Shown here piece by piece: positions 7,644 to 15,473 of a stretch of 64,000 nucleotides of DNA (positions within the stretch are counted from its first letter, which is position 1; each line of letters opens with the position of its first letter). The position numbers and the translations under genes are program-made. The stretch lies in assembly GCA_947491305.1 (NCBI GenBank), contig CANLIL010000008.1, positions 1 through 64,000 on the forward strand. The letters run 5' to 3'. Under the pieces are notes generated by a model that worked only from the letters and a program-made list of their open reading frames with translations, did no database searches and was not told the DNA's origin. This DNA comes from Flavobacteriales bacterium. Its GTDB lineage: Bacteria > Bacteroidota > Bacteroidia > Flavobacteriales_D > Crocinitomicaceae.

Positions 7644-8660
7644 TTACATTTTATAAATTTCGTTCATTTTTTTAATACGATCAATCAATAAGGATTGTAA
7701 GCTTAACGGTTTTACCACTTTGACTTCGCCTCCAAATGACAACACTGTTCGAATCAATTCTTCAGAAACCAACACCTCTAATTTGAATACACTCAATTTT
7801 GAGGTTTCCTTTATTTTTTCTTGAGAGGCATGCAAAGGTTGTGAATCGATGTACTTTGCTGCAATTGGATTAGCTTCTAATTCAATCTTTACAGGGTTTT
7901 CGTTGTTACTTGTCGAAATGCCTACCGCATATTTAAAATAAGAATCCGGATTGAAATCTTGTGGTTTTTGAACAATTTCATCTGTAATTGTCAAATCATT
8001 TAACCGGTCCAAAGCATAGGTAATAATTGCTTTTTTATCTTGATCGAAACTTATTAAATACCATCTGTTTCGGTATTCCTTTAATAACAATGGAACTACT
8101 TTTCTATTTTTAGGTTGGTCGGTAACAAAACTCGCATAGGAAAAGGTTACAAGTGTCGACGATTTAATCGCGTCCAATAACTGAGGCAAAAACTCACTTC
8201 CTCCTGTAGAAACTGCCGATTCAAATTGTATGTAATTGTTTATTTCTTGATCATTTGGATTACTCGCTATTGAAACGCGATCGACAATTTTATCAATGGC
8301 ATTTCCAAACTGCTTAAACATTTCCACTTCTCTAAATTGCATCAACGTACTTACCGCAAATTTAATGGAACTTAAATCGTCTTCTGTAAGTGGAATATCA
8401 TTGATGGAAAAGTCTGGATCTTCGTAATAATATCCTTTATCTAATTTACTGTATTTAATAGGAGCGTCGTGTTCCATTTTCATGGAAAACATATCTTTTT
8501 CGATGGTCGAATCACAAATATTAACTCCGTCAATTGAGCCGTACAAAGCTTCTTCACAAGCTTCTCTTAAATCCTGTTTCGTTGGAAATTTTTTATATTT
8601 ATTTCGAATGCAACGATCGATGATTCGATATCTAATAAGTGCATTCTTAATGTGTGGCAT
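7644..8660 (-). CDS. WYL-domain transcriptional regulator
   Basis: A 338-residue regulator. Residues 1-80 are a basic helical region with winged-helix-like character (YRIIDRCIRNKY, then FPTKQDLREACEEAL). The WYL domain spans about 165-240 and shows the name-giving NRWYLISF at 198-205, a family-typical ligand-sensing Sm-like fold. A C-terminal WCX-like extension follows. It starts 2 bases after the stop of the conserved unknown gene, so the two are co-transcribed and the regulator may control that gene or the acyl-CoA genes downstream. The ligand and targets are unknown. Confidence 0.85.
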   Translation of the reverse strand: MPHIKNALIRYRIIDRCIRNKYKKFPTKQDLREACEEALYGSIDGVNICDSTIEKDMFSMKMEHDAPIKYSKLDKGYYYEDPDFSINDIPLTEDDLSSIKFAVSTLMQFREVEMFKQFGNAIDKIVDRVSIASNPNDQEINNYIQFESAVSTGGSEFLPQLLDAIKSSTLVTFSYASFVTDQPKNRKVVPLLLKEYRNRWYLISFDQDKKAIITYALDRLNDLTITDEIVQKPQDFNPDSYFKYAVGISTSNNENPVKIELEANPIAAKYIDSQPLHASQEKIKETSKLSVFKLEVLVSEELIRTVLSFGGEVKVVKPLSLQSLLIDRIKKMNEIYKM

Positions 8661-8662
8661 AA

Positions 8663-10075
8663 CTAATTCAGTGCTTTCACTTGGTGGTAACCAAACAATT
8701 CATAAAACTTGATTGCTTTTGCAACTTCTTCTGGAACATCTTCTTCCCAATGTGCATTAGCTTTTATTTTAGACAAAACATCATCAGACATAATGTGTAA
8801 CAAATGACTGTCAAATTCTTCAATTGCTTCCATCTTATTGTTGTCTTTCAAGTAGTTTAATAAACCGTTCAAATGTTTTGGAATTACCAATTCATGCAAC
8901 GTATACAAATCTCCTGAATCAACTTCATTCGCTGGATAAACAAACATTTTAACGTTGTGACCAAATCCACGACCAAATGCTTCCAATAAACCTCCTGGCA
9001 AATTATCGTAATAGCGTTCGTCAAAAATTGTATGAAGATTATACACTCCAACAATCACGCCCATTCGTTTTCCTTTGGCAATGGTTGCTAAATAATCGAC
9101 CATTTTGTAATGTTTCAAATAATTAGAAATCATTACAGTATAACCTAAAGAACCTAATAATTCTGCACGATCCACAAAATCTTTGTCTGAAATCTTCCCG
9201 TCTGCCGTTAAATCTTTCAGCGTTAATTCAAAAATTTCACATACATTTTCAGCTTGAACATCCTCTTCTTTTAAGAACTGTTTTCTACCAGATTCGATCA
9301 TATCGATATGCACTTTTGTTACGGGTCTGAATCGACCACGCATCAATAAAATATTCTTTTTATATAAAGCAGCAGCCGGTTGCAAAACATTTCCGCACAA
9401 ATCGAACATTGTTGCATCTGTAATTCCTCTTTTTACTAAATTCAATGCGACAATTCGGTTGTCAATTTCTTCCATATCTGGACCAGACACGCGCAACATA
9501 TCTATTTCCATGCGGTCACGCGGCAAGCGATGCACTAAACTTGATAAAAATTCATTGAAATCTGCTGAAAAGTAACACGCATAAACAAGATTCACACCCA
9601 AAATCCCAATAGCTTCTTGTTGCGCTTTGTGACTATTATCGTGCATTTGAATGTGTAAAATAACTTCATTTGGTTCTGCTTCCAAATTCATTTGAAAACG
9701 GATTCCAACCCAACCTTGACCTTGATTCGTTTTGTGGTAATTTAACGATTCAACCGTATTACAGAAAGCAAAAAAACGCGATTCTTTGTATTTATTAGGT
9801 AATCGGTATTTTAAGGTTTCATATTCAGTATTCAACATGGTAATCAAGCGCTCTTCACATACGTAGCGAGAAGCCTCACCATACATTGAATCTGAAACTT
9901 TCATGTCATATGCTGACTGCGTATAAGCAATTGTCCCAGAACTTCCTCCAGCTTTGAAAAAGTTAGCGGCAACTTCTTGCCCTGCACCAATCTCTGCAAA
10001 ACAGCCATAAATATCTGGTGTTAAGTTTATTTTAAGCGCTTTTTCTTCTGTTGTTAATTTACGTTCGTCAATCAT
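8663..10075 (-). CDS. Conserved protein of unknown function (often labelled nicotinate-nucleotide adenylyltransferase)
   Basis: A 470-residue soluble protein that I recognise as a widely distributed, strongly conserved family without established function. Database names such as nicotinate-nucleotide adenylyltransferase are not supported by what I see, as the nucleotidyltransferase HxGH and ISSTxxR motifs are absent. Conserved-looking blocks are YGCFAEIGAGQEVAANFF near residues 23-40, SMYGEASRYVCEERL near 63-77, a Gln/His-rich IQMHDNSHKAQQEAIGILG near 141-160, and LLMRGRFRPVTKVHID near 243-258. There is no signal peptide or membrane helix. It is co-transcribed with the WYL regulator and divergent from the addA-like gene. 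Confidence 0.75.
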   Translation of the reverse strand: MIDERKLTTEEKALKINLTPDIYGCFAEIGAGQEVAANFFKAGGSSGTIAYTQSAYDMKVSDSMYGEASRYVCEERLITMLNTEYETLKYRLPNKYKESRFFAFCNTVESLNYHKTNQGQGWVGIRFQMNLEAEPNEVILHIQMHDNSHKAQQEAIGILGVNLVYACYFSADFNEFLSSLVHRLPRDRMEIDMLRVSGPDMEEIDNRIVALNLVKRGITDATMFDLCGNVLQPAAALYKKNILLMRGRFRPVTKVHIDMIESGRKQFLKEEDVQAENVCEIFELTLKDLTADGKISDKDFVDRAELLGSLGYTVMISNYLKHYKMVDYLATIAKGKRMGVIVGVYNLHTIFDERYYDNLPGGLLEAFGRGFGHNVKMFVYPANEVDSGDLYTLHELVIPKHLNGLLNYLKDNNKMEAIEEFDSHLLHIMSDDVLSKIKANAHWEEDVPEEVAKAIKFYELFGYHQVKALN

Positions 10076-10244
10076 ACTTTTGAATCTAGTTGCAAAGAAA
10101 CTAATTTTTTACCTCTTGTCGTTAATCTGGGTCTTGAAATTTAGCATTATTCTCAAAATCAATAGAGATAACAACTAAAAATAGCTTGAATTTGTCTGAA
10201 TTTATGCTTAATTTTATTCTTTTAAACACATTGAATATTACACC

Positions 10245-13200
10245 ATGATTGAAGCATTAAAAACAGATTTAAAACCATTAAAAATTGTAGATGCATCAGC
10301 AGGAAGTGGAAAAACGTATCGATTAGTAAAAGAATATTTACGCTTATTATTGAATGAAAGTGAAGATGTGAAACGATTTGCACGCATCATAGCTATGACT
10401 TTCACGAATAAAGCAGCAATCGAGATGAAAATTAGAATTGTACGGGCTTTAGATGAATTAAGTCACCCACATCTTTACGGTGAAAAATCACTTAAGTTCG
10501 GTAAGGAATTGAGCGATGAATTAATGGTGAAACCAGAACAAATTCATGAAAGGTCAAAATTTATTCTAAAATCGATATTGCATTCTTACGAGGATTTTTA
10601 TGTCATGACCATTGATAAATTCAACTTAAAATTGATTCGTTCATTTAGTAGAGATTTAGATTTACCGAATGATTTTGATGTTATTTTGGAGGAAAAACTT
10701 CTCATCGAACAAGTTGTTGATACTATAATGAATAAAATTGGTGCAACAGGTTTAACAAATCTTACAGAAACGGTATTTAAATACGCTCAAAATAATTTAG
10801 ACGAGGGCGAAAAATGGAATTTCAGAGATAAATTAGTTGAATTTGGAACGTTATTAAACAAAGAAAAGGACCAAGATCTAATTGAAAAATTGATGCAATT
10901 GGATTTTTCAACGCAGAGATTTATACAATTGAAAACTGCTTTTACTCAAACAAACGAGTTGTTTTTATCCAAATGTAAAGCTGTATACGAGCGATTTATT
11001 GCGCACAACATTCCAACAAGCAGCTTGCCCGGTGGATCTAATCTTCTGAACAAATACAAAGCAATGAACCAATTGAATGCGTATCCAAATGATGGTTTTT
11101 TTACCGATACTTTCATAAAAAATATTTGTGAAGAAACGCCAAAAAACAAAACTTATCCAGACGATTTAAAACTAGCGTCAATAGAATTAGTTAAATATTA
11201 CGATGAAACAAAGGCTTCTTATTTCTTGCAAAAACATTTTTTGGCAAATTTCTACAACATGGCATTGCTAAAATTCATGGCAATGGAATTATTTGATATT
11301 AAAAAAAGCGAGCAATTAATTCGAATTTCAGAATTCAATAAATTAATTGCAGATTTGGTTAAAAACGAAAATGCGCCTTTCATATATGAGCGTTTAGGAG
11401 TTCGTTACAAGAATTTTCTGTTGGATGAATTCCAAGACACTTCACGTTTACAGTGGTTGAATATGGTTCCGTTAATTCATGAATCCATTTCAAAATTGGA
11501 TAAAAACTTAATTGTTGGCGATCCTAAACAATCCATTTACCGCTTCAAAAATGGTGTTGCAGAACAATTTGTAGCGCTTCCTAAAATTTACAATCCTGAA
11601 AATGAACCTTCAATAACGAAGGACTCTAGTTACTTTGAGGAAATGGGTGAAGTTGATTTTTTAAAGGAAAATTGGCGTTCGTCAAAATCTATTGTAACGT
11701 TCAACAATGAATTGTTTCCTTTGTTAAAAGAACATTTATCAGACGAAGCAAAGGATTTTTACAAATCTATTCATCAAAATGTTGTTTCAAAACAAGTGGG
11801 TTTAGTTGCAGTTTTTTCAAAGGAAATTGAAGACGAGGAAATTGATATTGTTGCTAAGATAATTGAGAAAATTGAACAATGTGAAAAAGACGGATTTAAA
11901 CGAGGTGACATCTGTATTTTGGGCGACCGAAATAAACAGACAAATAGTTGGGCAAATGCATTATCTGAGAAGGGTTACAAAGTAGTTTCAGCGGATTCAT
12001 TATTGATTAAACACGATTTAAAAATCAAATTAATCATATCTTATTTCAAACTTCGACTGAATCCATCCAATGCGAGTGAGCAAAGAAAATTTATTGATAT
12101 CTATTATCGAATAAAAAAAGAAGAGACATTTGTAGGAATGCAACGTTTTTTGGAGGAAAAAACTACAAAAGAAGGTCGAAAATATTTTTTCTTGAACTTT
12201 GACGCGTTTGTTATTACTACGTTTCAACATTTAACTGATTTTTACTGTAAATACGAGAATCTATACGATTTAACGCAATCTTTTTATAGCTTTTTAAATT
12301 GGAATGAATTAGAAAATCCCTATTTGCATCACTTCGCAGATTTTGTGCACGATTTCGAATTGAAAAAAGGGCCAGATTTGAAAGATTTTTTAAAGCATTT
12401 TGAAGTACTTAAATCAAAAACAGCTATTCAAATTCCAGAAAGTGATGATGCGATTAAAATAATGACCATCCATAAATCAAAAGGGCTTGAATTCCCCGTT
12501 GTTATTCTCCCTGACATAAATTTCTCAACGGAATTAAAATCTTTTAAAAAGTACTTATTTGAAACAGATGGTACAATTCTGTATTCAACCTTAAAAGAAG
12601 AATCACCAATTCCAATGATTAGTGAATTGCACAAAACTGAATTAAATCAACAATTTACGGATGTGTTAAACCTTTGTTATGTCGCATTTACCCGTCCAGA
12701 ATCAAGATTGTATGTGCTTAATTATTTTACAAAAAAAGGCTTTGGCAAGATAATTCATGAATGCTTTAAGAAAATCCCTGGTGCACTAATAACGTCAGAT
12801 AAAATGCTGTCCATTGATCTTGGTGAAGCTACTGTGAAAGAACATAAAAAAACAAAAGAATCCGCTTTTTTCATTCCTGAAAACTTTTCAGATGTGCTGT
12901 GGTATCCTGAGATTGCATTACAAGATAAAAAAGAAATGACCCAGCAAGATTACTTATCAGATGAACAACGATTTGGTAACCAATTTCACCTTGCAATCGA
13001 TCAAATTTCTGAAGCATCACAAATTGAAAAAACATTGAATCAATTAATCAACCAAGGTGAAATCGAGCGTTCATTCAAAATAGAAATGAGCCAAAAATTA
13101 GCGTTGTTGTTTGCAAATAAAATCTATTTGTCATTGTTCGAAAATGCAACTGAAATATTAAGTGAACAATCCATATTAATTGACAGTCAAACAACTAAAC

Positions 13201-13397
13201 GACCTGATAAAATAATTTTGAAAGAAAAAGAAACGATTGTAATTGATTACAAAACAGGTTCCGCAAAAACCAATCATTCTCAACAAATTATTCAGTACAT
13301 TTCAATAATGAACGAGATGAATTTTCCCTCAGTAAGAGGTTATATTTATTATTCCACCACGAATGAATTAATAGAAATCAATCCATTAGCGTTGTAA
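10245..13397 (+). CDS. AddA/RecB-type UvrD helicase with C-terminal nuclease domain
   Basis: ATP-dependent double-strand-break end-processing enzyme for recombinational repair. The 1050-residue protein has Walker A ASAGSGKT at 17-24, TFTNKAA near 52, the DEFQDT Walker B near 393-398, GDPKQSIYRFKNG near 424, helicase motif IMTIHKSKGLEFPVV near 742, and a C-terminal RecB-type nuclease with GNQFHLAIDQI near 911 and VIDYKTG near 999. Length and order fit AddA or RecB-like subunits of Bacteroidota. The AddB/RecC-like partner is not in this window. The 3' end overlaps the convergent hutU gene by 20 bases. Confidence 0.88.
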   Translation: MIEALKTDLKPLKIVDASAGSGKTYRLVKEYLRLLLNESEDVKRFARIIAMTFTNKAAIEMKIRIVRALDELSHPHLYGEKSLKFGKELSDELMVKPEQIHERSKFILKSILHSYEDFYVMTIDKFNLKLIRSFSRDLDLPNDFDVILEEKLLIEQVVDTIMNKIGATGLTNLTETVFKYAQNNLDEGEKWNFRDKLVEFGTLLNKEKDQDLIEKLMQLDFSTQRFIQLKTAFTQTNELFLSKCKAVYERFIAHNIPTSSLPGGSNLLNKYKAMNQLNAYPNDGFFTDTFIKNICEETPKNKTYPDDLKLASIELVKYYDETKASYFLQKHFLANFYNMALLKFMAMELFDIKKSEQLIRISEFNKLIADLVKNENAPFIYERLGVRYKNFLLDEFQDTSRLQWLNMVPLIHESISKLDKNLIVGDPKQSIYRFKNGVAEQFVALPKIYNPENEPSITKDSSYFEEMGEVDFLKENWRSSKSIVTFNNELFPLLKEHLSDEAKDFYKSIHQNVVSKQVGLVAVFSKEIEDEEIDIVAKIIEKIEQCEKDGFKRGDICILGDRNKQTNSWANALSEKGYKVVSADSLLIKHDLKIKLIISYFKLRLNPSNASEQRKFIDIYYRIKKEETFVGMQRFLEEKTTKEGRKYFFLNFDAFVITTFQHLTDFYCKYENLYDLTQSFYSFLNWNELENPYLHHFADFVHDFELKKGPDLKDFLKHFEVLKSKTAIQIPESDDAIKIMTIHKSKGLEFPVVILPDINFSTELKSFKKYLFETDGTILYSTLKEESPIPMISELHKTELNQQFTDVLNLCYVAFTRPESRLYVLNYFTKKGFGKIIHECFKKIPGALITSDKMLSIDLGEATVKEHKKTKESAFFIPENFSDVLWYPEIALQDKKEMTQQDYLSDEQRFGNQFHLAIDQISEASQIEKTLNQLINQGEIERSFKIEMSQKLALLFANKIYLSLFENATEILSEQSILIDSQTTKRPDKIILKEKETIVIDYKTGSAKTNHSQQIIQYISIMNEMNFPSVRGYIYYSTTNELIEINPLAL

Positions 13398-15387
13398 ACA
13401 AGCTATCATCAACATTTTGAGGAACTGTAACTTTTAGTAATGGTTCTGCTTCCATTGCACGTTCTATTGCAAACACAGCACCTTCGTTTCTTGCCCATGA
13501 ACGACGCGCAATTCCATTGTTCACGTCCCAATGTAGCATCATTTTCAAACGACGATCAGCTTCTTTCGAACCATCTAATAGCATTCCAAATCCACCATTG
13601 ATCACTTCTCCCCAGCCAACGCCGCCGCCATTGTGAATAGAAACCCACGTTGCACCTCTGAAACTATCGCCAATAACATTTTGAATTGCCATATCAGCTG
13701 TAAAACGTGAGCCATCATAAATGTTTGACGTTTCACGGTAAGGTGAATCTGTTCCTGAAACATCGTGGTGATCTCGACCTAAAACAACAAGGCCAATTTC
13801 TCCTTTTGCAATTGCGTTGTTAAAAGCTTCTGCAATGCGCATTCTTCCTTCAGCATCTGCATAAAGAATTCGAGCTTGTGAACCTACAACTAATTTATTT
13901 TCTTGTGCTCCCTTGATCCATTTGATATTATCAGCCATTTGTTGTTGAATTTCTTCTGGGCTAGTCAACATCATTTCTTCTAAAACAGCACAAGCAATCT
14001 CATCTGTTTTTTGTAAATCTTCTGGTTTTCCACTGGCACAAACCCATCTAAAAGGACCAAAACCATAATCAAAGCACATTGGACCTAAAATATCTTGAAC
14101 ATACGAAGGATATTTAAAATCAATGTGATTTTCAGCCATTACATCAGCACCAGCGCGTGAAGCTTCTAATAAAAATGCATTGCCGTAATCAAAAAAGTAG
14201 GTTCCTTTTTTGGTATGATTATTTACAGCAGTTGCATGGCGTCTTAACGATTCTTGAATTTTTATTTTAAATGCTTCTGGTTGATTTGCCATTAATTCAT
14301 TTGCTTCTTCAAAACTTAAACCAGCCGGATAATAGCCTCCAGCCCATGGATTGTGTAATGAAGTTTGATCTGAACCTAAATCTACATAAATGTTTTCTTT
14401 AGCAAATTTCTCCCAAATATCAACGACATTTCCAACATACGCAATAGAAACTACTTCTTTCGATTCTTTAGCTTTTTTAACACGGGCACACAATTGATTT
14501 AAATCATTGATCACTTCATCCACCCATCCTTGAGAATGACGTGTATGAACTGCTTTTGGATTCACTTCAGCAGTAACTGAAATACAACCAGCAATGGATG
14601 CTGCTTTTGGTTGTGCTCCTGACATTCCACCGAGTCCAGCGGTAACAAACAGCATTCCATTAATTGCATCTTTTTGATTCGATATTTTACGCGCTGCATT
14701 CAATACGGTTATAGTTGTTCCGTGTACAATTCCTTGCGGACCGATGTACATGTATGAACCTGCTGTCATTTGACCATATTGTGTAACTCCCAATGCATTA
14801 TACTTTTCCCAATCATCTGGTTTTGAATAATTAGGAATCATCATCCCATTCGTTACAACGACACGTGGAGCTTCTTTATGCGATGGGAACAACCCCATTG
14901 GATGGCCTGAATACATAACTAATGTTTGCTCATCCGTCATTTCAGCCAAGTATTTCATCGTTAAACGATATTGGATCCAGTTTTGAAAAACTGCTCCATT
15001 GCCACCATAAGTAATTAATTCATGTGGGTGTTGTGCAACTGCATAATCCAAATTATTTTGAATCATTAACATGATTGCTTTTGCTTGCATTGATTTTCCC
15101 GGATAATCTTCAATTGGTCGCGCATGCATTACATAATCAGGACGATAACGATACATGTAAATTCTACCATACGCTTTTAATTCTTGGTAGAATTCTTTAA
15201 TGAGTTCCGCATGTTGTTCTTTTGGGAAATAACGCAATGCATTTTTAAGGGCTAATTTCTTTTCATCAGCGGAAAGAATATCTTTTCTTTTAGGAGCATG
15301 ATTAATTGCTGCTTCGTATTCTTTTTTGGTTGGAATTCTAGATGGAATTCCTTCTAATATTGCTTGATGAAAATCTGTTAGTGTCAT
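13378..15387 (-). CDS. hutU: Urocanate hydratase
   Basis: Converts urocanate to imidazolonepropionate in histidine degradation, using tightly bound NAD as an electrophile. Recognisable blocks are YGGNGAVFQNWIQYRL, GGMSGAQPKAASIAGCIS near residues 250-267, and YVGNVVDIWEKF near 317. At 669 residues it is the long form, about 110 longer than the roughly 555-residue enzyme of E. coli-like organisms. The start is the ATG at 15387; the longer frame begins with TTG. No other hut genes are adjacent. A good -7 promoter element lies just upstream (15403-15410). Confidence 0.92.
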   Translation of the reverse strand: MTLTDFHQAILEGIPSRIPTKKEYEAAINHAPKRKDILSADEKKLALKNALRYFPKEQHAELIKEFYQELKAYGRIYMYRYRPDYVMHARPIEDYPGKSMQAKAIMLMIQNNLDYAVAQHPHELITYGGNGAVFQNWIQYRLTMKYLAEMTDEQTLVMYSGHPMGLFPSHKEAPRVVVTNGMMIPNYSKPDDWEKYNALGVTQYGQMTAGSYMYIGPQGIVHGTTITVLNAARKISNQKDAINGMLFVTAGLGGMSGAQPKAASIAGCISVTAEVNPKAVHTRHSQGWVDEVINDLNQLCARVKKAKESKEVVSIAYVGNVVDIWEKFAKENIYVDLGSDQTSLHNPWAGGYYPAGLSFEEANELMANQPEAFKIKIQESLRRHATAVNNHTKKGTYFFDYGNAFLLEASRAGADVMAENHIDFKYPSYVQDILGPMCFDYGFGPFRWVCASGKPEDLQKTDEIACAVLEEMMLTSPEEIQQQMADNIKWIKGAQENKLVVGSQARILYADAEGRMRIAEAFNNAIAKGEIGLVVLGRDHHDVSGTDSPYRETSNIYDGSRFTADMAIQNVIGDSFRGATWVSIHNGGGVGWGEVINGGFGMLLDGSKEADRRLKMMLHWDVNNGIARRSWARNEGAVFAIERAMEAEPLLKVTVPQNVDDSLFTTLMD

Positions 15388-15402
15388 ATTCAATTATTTC
15401 TG

Positions 15403-15410
15403 CAAATTTA
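15403..15410 (-). promoter_or_regulatory. Promoter -7 element for hutU
   Basis: On the minus strand the bases read TAAATTTG, a perfect match to the Bacteroidota -7 consensus TAnnTTTG, followed by C. The expected transcription start is about 10 bases before the hutU ATG. I see no strong TTTG -33 box at the usual spacing. Confidence 0.55.
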
Positions 15411-15440
15411 ACAGAAAGTAATGAACTGAATAATAAATCA

Positions 15441-15470
15441 AAAAAAAAGCTCAGAAAAAACTGAGCTCTT
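15441..15470 (-). terminator. Rho-independent terminator after the T9SS type B gene
   Basis: A perfect 7-bp stem AGCTCAG/CTGAGCT (15448-15454 with 15461-15467) encloses a 6-base loop and, on the minus strand, is followed by a run of eight or more T. It lies directly below the stop of the 15474-18389 gene. Confidence 0.88.
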
Positions 15471-15473
15471 TAA

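Noticed and set aside
8663-10075. Calling the conserved 470-residue protein a nicotinate-nucleotide adenylyltransferase
   Set aside because: The HxGH and ISSTxxR nucleotidyltransferase motifs are not visible, and the length is more than twice that of NadD.
13378-13397. Frameshift or assembly error at the addA-like/hutU junction
   Set aside because: Both reading frames stay intact to natural family ends; a 20-base convergent overlap is sufficient explanation.
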